NCBI GenBank assembly: GCA_002433025.1
Contig: DJGZ01000053.1
Coordinates: 1 to 41,007 of the forward strand
Direction: 5' to 3'
Source of the DNA: Bacteroidales bacterium UBA5833
GTDB lineage: Bacteria; Bacteroidota; Bacteroidia; Bacteroidales; Lentimicrobiaceae
DNA: 41,007 bases
Positions 6,854 through 16,300 of the stretch are shown one piece after another. The notes beneath the pieces were generated by a model, which was not told the DNA's origin, made no database searches, and was given only the letters and a program-made list of their open reading frames with translations. A program made the translations under genes and the position numbers. Within the stretch, counting starts at the first letter, position 1; the number at the start of each line of letters is the position of its first letter.

Positions 6854-8479
6854 ATGTATAACAACAAAAGATCAGCGATATATCTGCCTATAGCCTTTGC
6901 CCTGGTTCTTGTAGCCGGCATTTTTCTGGGCGCTTCCCTGGTAAAGGTCAATTCATCCGATCAGAACCTGATTCAGCGTATCCACAACCGCAACTTCGAC
7001 CCGGTTGACAATGTCATCAAATACATTCAACAGGAATACGTTGATTCGGTGGATGTATACAAACTCAGGCAATCGGCCATTACGGGCATGCTTTCCGATC
7101 TTGACCCGCACTCAAGCTATATTACAGCCGAAGAGTTCAACGAGGTGAATGATCCGCTGCTCGGTAGTTTTGACGGCATCGGTGTGCAGTTCAGGATGGA
7201 GAACGATACGGTTTACATCATCAACGCCATTGCCGGCGGCCCTTCCGAAAAAGCCGGAATTCTGGCCGGCGACCGCATAGTAAATGTTGACGGGGAGGTG
7301 ATCGCCGGGGTGAAAATGCCGACAAATGAAGTGATGAAACGCCTGAAAGGCGAACGGGGCACCCGGGTAAACGTGAGTGTGTTCCGGAGAGGGTTTAAGG
7401 AACTCATTCCATTTACGATAACGCGTGATGTCATCCCGACCTACAGCGTCGATATCTCATTTATGCCCGAGCCAGGCATCGGATATATCAAGCTATCCAA
7501 ATTTTCTGCCACCACCGCCGAAGAGCTGACAAAAGCGCTTCTCGGACTGAAAAATGAGGGAATGGAAAGCCTGATTCTTGATCTGAGGGGAAATTCGGGA
7601 GGCTACCTTCAGACTGCCATCACGGTTTCAGATGAATTTCTTGGGGAAGGTAAGCTGATTGTTTATACGAGTGGGTATAACCGGCCGGCCCAGTATGCCC
7701 ATGCAAGCGCGAAAGGAATATTTGAAAAGGGTAATCTCGTTGTACTGATTGATGAAGGTTCGGCTTCATCCAGTGAAATTCTGGCCGGAGCCATCCAGGA
7801 CAACGACCGGGGACTGATCATCGGTCGCCGCTCTTTCGGGAAAGGGCTTGTACAGGAGCAGTTGTCGCTTCCCGACGGCTCTGCCATCAGGCTTACGGTG
7901 GCACGCTACTACACACCCACGGGAAGAAGTATTCAGAAACCCTATAAAAACGGGCACACGGATGAATACAAGGATGAATTATATAACCGTATGATCAGCG
8001 GGCAGCTCGAAAGCGCTGACAGCATTCATTTTAATGATTCTCTCAGATATACCACCCCCGGAGGCCGCGTGGTTTATGGTGGCGGCGGTATTATGCCGGA
8101 CATCTTTATCCCGGTTGAGAAAAATGAGAATTACCGCTATTACAATGAGCTGCTCGGCAAAGGACTGGTTTACCAGTTTACCTTTGATTATACCGATAAA
8201 AACCGGCCGGAATTAAAGAAATTCAGGACTTTTGAGGAATTTGACCGGAGTTTCAATATTACGCCGGATCTTTTTAACAGAATGATAAGATTTGCCTCAG
8301 AAAAAGGTGTTGAGCCTGATCAAAAAGGCATTGCCTTTGTCCGCGCAGAACTGGAGAACCTGATGAAAGCGCTGATCGCGCGGAACCTGTTTGATGAGAA
8401 GGGATTTTATCCTGTTTATCTGCGTACGGATAAAACCTACCACAAAGCGGTTGAAGAGATAAAGAAACAACAACTGTAA
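6854..8479 (+). CDS. S41 family C-terminal processing peptidase
   Basis: A 541-residue periplasmic Ser/Lys-dyad protease of the CtpA/Prc family, which trims or degrades exported proteins from their C-termini. Residues 10-30 form an uncleaved or cleaved N-terminal hydrophobic segment. The PDZ domain spans about 103-190 (FDGIGVQF, GGPSEKAGI) and the S41 core about 205-370. The catalytic pair is Ser305 in GSASSSEI and Lys330 in SFGKG, 25 residues apart as in characterised homologues. A C-terminal helical extension (about 390-541) is usual for Bacteroidota members. It is transcribed alone and converges on glmS. Confidence 0.95.
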   Translation: MYNNKRSAIYLPIAFALVLVAGIFLGASLVKVNSSDQNLIQRIHNRNFDPVDNVIKYIQQEYVDSVDVYKLRQSAITGMLSDLDPHSSYITAEEFNEVNDPLLGSFDGIGVQFRMENDTVYIINAIAGGPSEKAGILAGDRIVNVDGEVIAGVKMPTNEVMKRLKGERGTRVNVSVFRRGFKELIPFTITRDVIPTYSVDISFMPEPGIGYIKLSKFSATTAEELTKALLGLKNEGMESLILDLRGNSGGYLQTAITVSDEFLGEGKLIVYTSGYNRPAQYAHASAKGIFEKGNLVVLIDEGSASSSEILAGAIQDNDRGLIIGRRSFGKGLVQEQLSLPDGSAIRLTVARYYTPTGRSIQKPYKNGHTDEYKDELYNRMISGQLESADSIHFNDSLRYTTPGGRVVYGGGGIMPDIFIPVEKNENYRYYNELLGKGLVYQFTFDYTDKNRPELKKFRTFEEFDRSFNITPDLFNRMIRFASEKGVEPDQKGIAFVRAELENLMKALIARNLFDEKGFYPVYLRTDKTYHKAVEEIKKQQL

Positions 8480-8582
8480 ACGTTTGTCGCAACCCGGAGC
8501 CTGACCCTTCAGGGCAGTTTCTGGTTTCAGAACAAAAAATCGTCTTTGCTGAATGATTTTCAGCACATGGCTTCAGCCGCAA

Positions 8583-10421
8583 TTACTCTACGGTAACGCT
8601 TTTGGCAAGGTTCCGGGGCTGATCCACGTTGCATCCGCGCATCACCGCTATATGGTACGACAACAGCTGAAGCGGAATGGTTGCGATAAGGGGAACAAGC
8701 ATCTCCTCGGTTTCGGGGACTTCAATGATGTGGTCTGCCAGGGCTTTCACGGTTTCGTCGCCTTCGGTGACAATGGCAATGATCTTGCCTTTCCGGGCTT
8801 TCACTTCCTGAATGTTCGACACCACCTTTTCATAGGTCCCCTTGTTGGTGGCAACCACAACCACCGGCATCTCTTCATCGATCAGCGCGATGGGCCCATG
8901 TTTCATTTCCGCGGCCGGATAACCTTCGGCATGGATATAGGAGATCTCTTTCAGTTTGAGCGCGCCCTCCATGGCAACAGGGAAGTTATAGCCCCTGCCC
9001 AGGTAAAGGGCGTTTCTTACATCCTTGAATACTGTGGCAATCTCTATGATTTTATCGTTAACTTTCAGGGTTTCCTCCACCTTGCCGGGAATGTCATCCA
9101 GTTCATGAAGAAGTTGGTTGAACCTCGATTTGGAGATTGTCCCTTTGCTGTCGGCAAGCATCAGCGCCATCAGCGTAAGCAGGGTAACCTGTGCGGTGAA
9201 TGCCTTTGTGGAGGCAACGCCGATTTCGGGGCCTGCATGGGTATACGATCCTGCATGTGTGGCCCTGGCTATGGATGATCCGACTACATTGCAGACGCCG
9301 ATGATGGTTGCACCTTTCGATTTTGCCAGTTCGATGGCGGCAAGGGTATCGGCGGTTTCACCTGACTGTGAGATGGCAATTACAACGTCGTCTTCGTAGA
9401 TAACCGGATTCCGGTATCTGAACTCCGAAGCATATTCTACCTCAACGGGGATGCGTGCCAGCTCCTCAAAAAGATATTCCCCGACCAGTCCGGCATGCCA
9501 CGAGGTGCCGCAGGCAATGATAATGATGCGTTTGGCATTCACCAGTTTCTGCTGATAGTCGATGATACCTCCCAGCAGCACAATGCCTTCACGGGCTTTC
9601 AGGCGGCCCCGCATACTGTCGCGGATCGACCGGGGCTGCTCGTAGATTTCCTTCAGCATAAAATGATCAAACCCTTCTTTCTCCAGCGCGCTGAGGTTGA
9701 TCTCCAGGGTCTGGATATACGGGGTTTTCTCGATATTGGTAATGGTCTTGATTTTTATCTCCTTATTGCGGTGAAGTATGGCAATTTCTTCGTCGTTCAG
9801 GTAAACCACCTCGCGGGTATACTCCACAATAGGTGTGGCATCCGAAGCAACAAAAAATTCATTTTCACCGATACCGACAACCAGCGGGCTTCCCTTGCGG
9901 GCGGCGATCAGCGTATCAGGGTCATTTTTATCAATGATTACAATGGCATAAGCGCCTACTACCTGGTTAAGCGCGATCTGAACAGCTTCGGCCAGACTTA
10001 CTTTTTCATTGATTTCAATGTCTTCTATCAGGTGAATCAGCACTTCGGTGTCTGTTTCACTCTCAAAACGGAATCCCCTGTTTATCAGTTCATTTTTAAG
10101 CGGAGCATAGTTTTCGATAATTCCATTGTGAATGATAGCCAGGTTTCTGGAATAAGAAAAATGGGGATGGGCATTCACATCGTTCGGCTCTCCGTGCGTA
10201 GCCCAACGGGTATGGGCGATACCTATATTTCCCGAAAGGTCTTTATCTTTAACAGCCTCTTCCAAAGCTGCCACTTTGCCTTTACATTTATATAATTTAA
10301 GATTACTATTAAGCACAGCAACCCCGGCACTGTCGTATCCGCGGTATTCAAGCCGGTGCAATCCCTTGATCAGAATCGGATATGCCTGCCTGGGGCCAAT
10401 GTAAGCAACTATTCCACACAT
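8583..10421 (-). CDS. glmS: Glutamine--fructose-6-phosphate aminotransferase (isomerizing)
   Basis: A 612-residue full-length GlmS. Residues 1-220 are the glutaminase domain, with nucleophile Cys2 exposed after removal of Met1 (MCGIVAYIG). Two SIS domains follow (about 290-430 and 460-600), with SQSGETADT in the first and the C-terminal tail ending RNLAKSVTVE that contributes to the sugar site. It converts fructose 6-phosphate and glutamine to glucosamine 6-phosphate, the first step toward peptidoglycan and LPS amino sugars. An unusually long leader (about 235 bases from the predicted start site) separates it from the DUF4270 gene, pointing to its own promoter. Confidence 0.98.
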   Translation of the reverse strand: MCGIVAYIGPRQAYPILIKGLHRLEYRGYDSAGVAVLNSNLKLYKCKGKVAALEEAVKDKDLSGNIGIAHTRWATHGEPNDVNAHPHFSYSRNLAIIHNGIIENYAPLKNELINRGFRFESETDTEVLIHLIEDIEINEKVSLAEAVQIALNQVVGAYAIVIIDKNDPDTLIAARKGSPLVVGIGENEFFVASDATPIVEYTREVVYLNDEEIAILHRNKEIKIKTITNIEKTPYIQTLEINLSALEKEGFDHFMLKEIYEQPRSIRDSMRGRLKAREGIVLLGGIIDYQQKLVNAKRIIIIACGTSWHAGLVGEYLFEELARIPVEVEYASEFRYRNPVIYEDDVVIAISQSGETADTLAAIELAKSKGATIIGVCNVVGSSIARATHAGSYTHAGPEIGVASTKAFTAQVTLLTLMALMLADSKGTISKSRFNQLLHELDDIPGKVEETLKVNDKIIEIATVFKDVRNALYLGRGYNFPVAMEGALKLKEISYIHAEGYPAAEMKHGPIALIDEEMPVVVVATNKGTYEKVVSNIQEVKARKGKIIAIVTEGDETVKALADHIIEVPETEEMLVPLIATIPLQLLSYHIAVMRGCNVDQPRNLAKSVTVE

Positions 10422-10749
10422 AATTTACAATTTAATTTCGTTTAATCATAAAAAACCTGCTCAATGATACTTAATCAGAATGTTCGGAGAAAGTAATATG
10501 TTGAGGTGTTGGTCATAAAGTGGCCGGATCTGGTAATTACTTTTGCCGGCATTTCATTAATAAACAGATTTTATTCCCTGTGGTTTTGCAAAAAGCATAC
10601 AGACTGTTCTGTTTGTCCGTGTTCAGGGGTGTCTGCTTCTGCTTAGCCGAAGCAGATACAAAGGTACTGCTTTAAAAAGGACAAATTCAGCACCTGAATC
10701 AGAAATCTGATTCCCGGCAATTAATTAAAAAATTTTAAAAAGCGGCAAT
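10422..10749. other. Long glmS leader region
   Basis: About 328 bases without a gene. On the minus strand a -7 box TACCTTTG lies at 10659-10666, and a perfect 8-base inverted repeat TCTGCTTC/GAAGCAGA (10632-10639 with 10649-10656) follows immediately, so it would form a hairpin at the 5' end of the glmS message. No T-run follows it, so it is not a simple terminator. No glmS ribozyme could be recognised by eye. Confidence 0.5.
10659..10666 (-). promoter_or_regulatory. -7 box of the glmS promoter
   Basis: TACCTTTG on the minus strand. A TTTG occurs upstream (10682-10685) but at only 15 bases spacing, shorter than the usual 19-21. Confidence 0.5.
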
Positions 10750-12054
10750 TTACTCTACGAGGGTATAATAGATCACGAGTTTCACCCGGTTGCTGATGCT
10801 GGCGGGGCCATTGATAACCGCCCGGTTTGCGGTAAGGGATGAACCGGCAATCACCATCATCAGTCCGTAATCATCCGCTTCGGGATAACGCATTCTGTCC
10901 TGCACATATTTGGTGAGCCTGAAGCGATATTCCCTGTTGTTGATATATTTTCCCCCGAAATAGGCCGAACCTATGCTTTCGTCTGGCAAAACAACATACG
11001 CCCCGGTGCTGCTCAGCGCCCTGATGGCAAGCTGTGTGGGCGGTGACAGGCTGGATCCGGGATCGTCATTGGTAAATATCAGCAAGGCTTCATTTACGGC
11101 AATATTGGCGGTCTCCGGGATGTTTTTGAGATGTGGAATTCTCAGTTTTACTTTGGTTCCGGCCATCGCCTGCAGAAAAATGCGGTTATTCCCGGCTGTG
11201 GTATCTCCGGCAAGTTGCTGGAGGAGTTCAGGATCAGCCCCGGAATAATTAAAATGGTTGTAATTATTGAAACGGGCGCAGGAGGCGTTGATAGGCAGTT
11301 TTAAGGATGTTGTGTCGGTATCGTTATGATAATGGATGGTAATCCTGGAAAGATCATCTACCAGGTCAAAAGAAAGGATTGCGCCTGTTGAGGTTGTGGT
11401 GAAAGGATCAACGGTGATGTGCAGGCCTTTAAAAACGTCAAGGAAATAAGCATTTGACGAGAGGGTTTCTTCGCCTGCAGTCATTATCTTTTCGGCAAAT
11501 GCCTGGGTGAGCGTGATCCGCAGGTGCGGGGCAACAAAGGCGCCATCTACCGAATCTGCTTTTACCAGGTTGGGAACAAAAACAGCTTCGCCGATCTGCT
11601 GTGGGATCACAGGTATGGTATTGTGGGAATAATAAGCGGAATCAATATTGATAGAGTCAGCAAGCTCGAAAACCCTTACCGTGTGTTGCGACAGAGAATC
11701 GCCGTATATTCCTGAATATTTCAGGGTAAGTACTATGGAGTCTGCAACGGGATTCTCACCAAAGGTCACATTGTTTGTCGGCAGGCGGAATTGCGTATAA
11801 ATTGATGCAAGTACATTCCCGAAAACAGGATCACTCATGTAACCCAAAAGGTTTGCCGATAACTCGTCTGTACGCAGCGAATCTTCCCTTACCGTGTAGG
11901 CGATAATGGTTGAGGTATCGGTAAAACTCATGTTGAGCCGGTCGCCGGAGGGCAAAAGGTCAATCCCGATAAGGTCGGGTTCTTTGTTGCAGGAGGCGAG
12001 TGACAGCGCGAAAATTATGGCCAGAATGGCCCGGTTGTAGCTGAATTTGTGCAC
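10750..12054 (-). CDS. DUF4270 domain lipoprotein
   Basis: A Bacteroidota-specific exported lipoprotein with the DUF4270 sequence features (DLLPSGDRLNMSFTDTSTI near the N-terminus, extended beta-rich body, ending VKLVIYYTLVE). There is no ATG in the right place: the frame can begin at TTG 12093 or GTG 12054. The GTG start gives a 434-residue protein with an ideal lipoprotein signal, two basic residues, a hydrophobic core and lipobox LASC with Cys22, so it is preferred. It follows the glycogen synthase-like gene by 48 bases and is probably co-transcribed with it. Function is unknown; surface or outer-membrane location is inferred. Confidence 0.85.
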   Translation of the reverse strand: MHKFSYNRAILAIIFALSLASCNKEPDLIGIDLLPSGDRLNMSFTDTSTIIAYTVREDSLRTDELSANLLGYMSDPVFGNVLASIYTQFRLPTNNVTFGENPVADSIVLTLKYSGIYGDSLSQHTVRVFELADSINIDSAYYSHNTIPVIPQQIGEAVFVPNLVKADSVDGAFVAPHLRITLTQAFAEKIMTAGEETLSSNAYFLDVFKGLHITVDPFTTTSTGAILSFDLVDDLSRITIHYHNDTDTTSLKLPINASCARFNNYNHFNYSGADPELLQQLAGDTTAGNNRIFLQAMAGTKVKLRIPHLKNIPETANIAVNEALLIFTNDDPGSSLSPPTQLAIRALSSTGAYVVLPDESIGSAYFGGKYINNREYRFRLTKYVQDRMRYPEADDYGLMMVIAGSSLTANRAVINGPASISNRVKLVIYYTLVE

Positions 12055-12102
12055 GTTGAAATCAGATTGAAGAAGTATTGACAAGCAATGCAAGATTAAG
12101 AT

Positions 12103-12930
12103 TTATTCAGATGCTGCAGGCTGGCTGCTTATGATTTTATCATAAAAAATGTTATAAGCGTCAATAAACCTGTCAAGCGGCTGATAAGGCAGCATTGGTT
12201 TCCCTGTTTCGTTAATGTAATCTAGCAGTTCGGCATTTACAGTCTCACTGCCGACAATAACCCCGTCAGAAAAATCGATGGCCGCTTTCATTACATTAAC
12301 GTAAGTGGGCTTCTTATAGTGTTTGAGGTCTTTGTTTGTTATTCCGTCAAGCTTGATTTTATTGCCTGAATCCTTATTCCAGGCTTCTTCAAAGTCATCG
12401 TCGTATATCGACATCACCACCCTGGTGTCGCTGAAAAGCGGGTTATCACGGTAAGCGCGCTTGATGTAGAGCGGCACAAGGCTGGTCATCCAGCCGTGGC
12501 AGTGGATAAGATCAGGGGCCCAGCCCAGCTTTTTTACGGTCTCTATCACCCCACGCGAAAAAAATACGGCACGCTCGTCATTGTCTTTGTAAAACTTGTT
12601 GTTCTTGTCACGGAACATAAACTTCCGCTGAAAATAATCCTCATTATCAATAAAATAAATCTGCATCCTGGCCGATTGTATGGACGCAACCTTTATGATA
12701 AGCGGATGGTCTGTGTCGTCAATGATCAGGTTCATACCCGAAAGACGGATTACTTCATGCAGCTGGTTTCTGCGTTCGTTAATATGCCCGAACCTGGGCA
12801 TAAATGTGCGGATTTCGCGTCCCCTCTCCTGAATCCCCTGAGGAAGGTGCCTGCCGATATAACCCATCTGACTGTCCCTCAGATAAGGTATAATTTCCTG
12901 AGAAACAAACAGTATCCTCGCTTTTTCCAT
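12103..12930 (-). CDS. Glycogen/starch synthase N-terminal (GT5) domain protein, truncated form
   Basis: A 275-residue protein covering only the N-terminal Rossmann half of GT5 glycogen synthases: ARILFVSQEI, then REIRTFMPRFG, then DLIHCHGWMTSLVPLYIK. The C-terminal GT-B half that carries donor-binding and catalytic Glu residues is absent, and the Lys-x-Gly-Gly loop expected near residue 15 is replaced by DSQMG. The next gene is unrelated, so this is not a frameshifted full enzyme. A short version of this kind is widespread in Bacteroidota, so it is probably a functional family with a different role. The start at 12930 is chosen because a -7 box at 12961-12968 overlaps the longer frame. Confidence 0.85.
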   Translation of the reverse strand: MEKARILFVSQEIIPYLRDSQMGYIGRHLPQGIQERGREIRTFMPRFGHINERRNQLHEVIRLSGMNLIIDDTDHPLIIKVASIQSARMQIYFIDNEDYFQRKFMFRDKNNKFYKDNDERAVFFSRGVIETVKKLGWAPDLIHCHGWMTSLVPLYIKRAYRDNPLFSDTRVVMSIYDDDFEEAWNKDSGNKIKLDGITNKDLKHYKKPTYVNVMKAAIDFSDGVIVGSETVNAELLDYINETGKPMLPYQPLDRFIDAYNIFYDKIISSQPAASE

Positions 12931-12960
12931 AATAGAACCTGTTATTGTCGAATTAATGTG

Positions 12961-12968
12961 CAAAATTA
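12961..12968 (-). promoter_or_regulatory. -7 box of the GT5-like/DUF4270 operon
   Basis: TAATTTTG on the minus strand, 30 bases upstream of the ATG at 12930. No convincing -33 element. Confidence 0.6.
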
Positions 12969-13363
12969 GCAAATTAAATCCAATCTTTTATTTTTAACGT
13001 ATTATTATTCACTTGTTAATCAGCACAAAACAAGACTACAACCATGATACTTAACGTTTGTCTTAATTTTTATTGATTGATTTTCAGATAGATATTAATT
13101 CATCCTCCCCGACTGCCGGAATTTAATAATAATATATTTTGCATATGATTAGCGCAATCGTTTGCGAAAGTCAGGCGCTTATTTATAATGATTCTAAGTT
13201 AATGGGTTGATAATGATTTATATAGGGATTGATTTTTCTTTACGCTTTTTAACCTGACAGCACAAATAGTTATAAATTTGCCGCGCCTGATGTGATTCAG
13301 GACAGGATAAATCATTTATCCGGCTTTACGAACAACGCTTAAATCACTGATAATTCTACTCAG
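12969..13363. other. Divergent intergenic region with tandem leader hairpins
   Basis: About 395 AT-rich bases between two divergent transcripts. On the plus strand a -7 box TAAATTTG sits at 13273-13280. Downstream in the leader are two consecutive hairpins: CCTGA/TCAGG (13286-13290 with 13297-13301) and GGATAAA/TTTATCC with a 3-base loop (13305-13311 with 13315-13321). They end about 40 bases before the ATG at 13364. No gene is visible. Confidence 0.55.
13273..13280 (+). promoter_or_regulatory. -7 box of the fused dehydrogenase gene
   Basis: TAAATTTG, with a T-rich TTTTTA at 13246-13251 near the -33 position. It implies a leader of about 75-80 bases containing two hairpins. Confidence 0.55.
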
Positions 13364-16300
13364 ATGCACAAAATAGAAGTTCACCCGATTCTCGAGATCA
13401 AAGAGTCAGAAAAAGTAACTTTCACCTTTGAAGGGAAACAAATAACCGGGGAAAAGGGATTTACCATTGCTGCCGCGCTTCATCAGGCCGGATATCCGGT
13501 GCACAGTCACAGCCTTAAAAACAGGGAGAGAAGTCTGGAGTGCGGAATCGGCAAATGCGGTGCCTGCGAGATGCTGGTCGACGGACAGATCAGGCGTATT
13601 TGTATTACCCTGGTCGATAATGTCAAACAGGTAAGTGAAATTCCGCATGATTTCAGCCCTGCCATGGTGGAGCCGGATAAGAAAAACCCGACCCGCGTAT
13701 TCAAAACCGTTGTTGCCATCATTGGTGCAGGGCCTGCCGGACTTGCCGCCCGCGAAGAGCTGAACAGACACGGGGTGGATAATATCGTTATCGACAATAA
13801 CGACCGGATAGGCGGACAGTTTCTGATGCAGACCCACCAGTTTTTCTTTTTTGAGAAGGAAAAAAAGTTCGGCGGCATGCGCGGGTTCGATATTGCCCAA
13901 ACCCTTGCCGGAGAGGATCATTCGGGTATTTTCCTGAATTCTACCGTTTGGGACCTGCTTGAAGGGAAACGAATCGCGGTGAAAAACATCAAAACGGATG
14001 AAATTTATTATGTCGACGCTGAATATATGGTTGTTGCCAGCGGCGCCGTCCCGTTTATGCCTGCCTTTGAGAATGACGATTTGCCGGGTGTATACACCGC
14101 CGCAGTCGTGCAGAAGATGATGAACACCGAGTTTACCCTACTCGGAAAGAATATCCTTACTGTGGGTGCAGGAAATATCGGCTATCTTACTTCCTATCAG
14201 CTGATGCAGGCTGGTGCCAATGTTAAGGCCATTATTGAAGCGCAGCCTTTCGAAGGCGGTTTCCCTGTTCAGGCAAACAGGGTGCGCCGGCTGGGCATTC
14301 CGGTGATCTTGTCGCATATTCTGCTTAAAGCCATCCCCAACGAAAACCACGACGGAATTACCGGGGCGGTGGTTGCCGAATGTAAGGACTTTCAGCCTGT
14401 TCCGGGAACCGAAAAAGTGATAGAAGGCATTGATGCCATCAATATCTGTACCGGTCTGGTACCCGACGATCAACTGCTGATCAAAGGCAATGAGGTTTTC
14501 GGCAGGGCCTGCTTTGGCGCAGGCGATGCCATTCGCATCGGAGAGGGGACCAGCGCCGTGCTCAGGGGTAAACAGGTGGCTTTTGAAATCATGAATGAAA
14601 TCGGAACCAGGTTCAGTTATGATGAGTTTCTGAACATTTCCAAGGAGTATATTGATTCGCAGCAGCATCCGGTAAGGGTGATTGAAAAGCCCTTTGAACC
14701 ATCGCCTGAGCGCCTGGCAGCCAAGCCTTTTGTGCAGATCGACTGCCTTTACGGGTTTGCCTGCAATCCCTGCGAGTTTGCCTGTCCGCATGGCGCCATC
14801 ACAAAAACCTCCACCAGCACTGTTCCGAAGATTGACTTTGACAAGTGCATAGGCTGTATGGATTGTGTTTATCAGTGTCCCGGCCTGGCCATTTTCGGCT
14901 ATAATACCGCCAAGGATTGGTTGTTTCTGCCCATTGAGTACCATGCAGAGGAGAAATCTGAAGTATTTCTTGTGGACAATAACGGGAAAATTCTGGGCGA
15001 AGGGATCATTGAAAAGATTCTGAAAAAACCTAACAAGACCAATATCGCCAGGGTGAAGGCCACCACCATTCACGGAAGTGAACTGACCGGCGTGCGTGGG
15101 TTTATCGTTAAGGAAAAATATCCTGAACCTGTGAGCATGACCCCGGTTGAATACAGGAAAGAGGAGGAGATGTATGTTTGCCACTGCGATGACGTTACCC
15201 TTGGCGAAATCCTTGAAACCATCGGCGACCGGAAGTTTATCTCGGTGGATGAGGTAAAGCACACCACCCGGTTGGGGATGGGTGCATGTCGCGGGAAACG
15301 CTGCATACGGAGGCTGAAGCAAACGCTCAGGAATTATGATATTTCCATCGTTGGCGACGCCACCCCCCGCGGGCCATTATCGAACCAACTCTCGATGGGT
15401 GAGCTCTATCCGCGGGATGTTCATGAAGAGGTGTTTATCAGCGGTAACGGAAAAAAACCAAAGGTGGTCAAAGTTAAATCGCTGGTTGCCGGAGGCGGTA
15501 TCGGCGGATCAGCCCTCTTCAGGTACCTGGCTGAAGCCGGCGAACAACCGGTGCTGGTCAATTCGGGCAGGGGGGCGTCGTGGCGGAATATTGCCGGCGG
15601 ACGGCCTGCCTTCAGTCTTCCCGAAATTGCCGACATCGCCCGTCATAACCTCGAAATTTTCAAAGATCTCCAAAAGATTCATGATGTGAACTTCAGGCAG
15701 ATCAATTATGTGAATTTTGCCCATGATGAGGCAACTTATAAAGCCCTTGAATCGGCACGCGCATGGTCCGACGCATACATGGTTGAGCCAAAAGACTATG
15801 CAAAAGAGATCTCTTCCTTCATCAACCCGGGCCTTGATACTTACATAGGCGCTCAGATAACCCGTGATTGCTGGCAGGCCACCCCCGGCCGCGTGATTGA
15901 CCTGATCCGCCGGATCGGTATCCGCAACGGAGGCACCGTGAAGGAAGACTGCAAACTGATTGCTGTGCATCGCGACGGTGACACCTATAAAGTACTGGTG
16001 CAGGATCATGACAAACAATACATTGAATATCATACAGAGGTTTTTGTCAACGCCCTTGGCCCCGAGGCGGCTAAGTTTGCCAATATGCTGGGCATTGAAA
16101 CAGGCCTTTATCCTGTGAAACATCAGGCTTTTATCACCCGCAGGCTCCCCATGATGGGGCTGCATGGCAGTCCGCTGGACATGATCATCGACCGCAGAAA
16201 ATACAAGGGATTTGTCGCGGTATATGGTCAGCAACTTGCCGAAACCGGTCAGATTATCGGTTGCGCGTCACCTGCGGTTGACCCGATGGAAACAGATAAG

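Noticed and set aside
8547..8565. TGCTGAA/TTCAGCA hairpin between the S41 peptidase and glmS as a terminator
   Set aside because: The nearest T-run on the minus strand begins about 7-8 bases after the stem, and there is none on the plus strand, so termination is not convincing.
8553..9278. 241-residue frame on the plus strand antisense to glmS
   Set aside because: It is the mirror of a highly conserved gene on the minus strand; the translation is rich in His, Gly and Phe with no recognisable motif.
10632..10656. TCTGCTTC/GAAGCAGA hairpin as a terminator of the DUF4270 gene
   Set aside because: No T-run follows on the minus strand and the -7 box TACCTTTG directly precedes it, so a leader hairpin is the better reading.
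12103..12930. The glycogen synthase-like gene as a frameshifted full-length enzyme
   Set aside because: The sequence downstream is the DUF4270 gene in a consistent frame, and no GT1-type C-terminal domain is seen in any frame.
14138..15322. 394-residue frame on the minus strand inside the fused dehydrogenase gene
   Set aside because: It lies entirely within a well-supported coding frame and its composition is that of a reverse-strand shadow; no start signal or motif.
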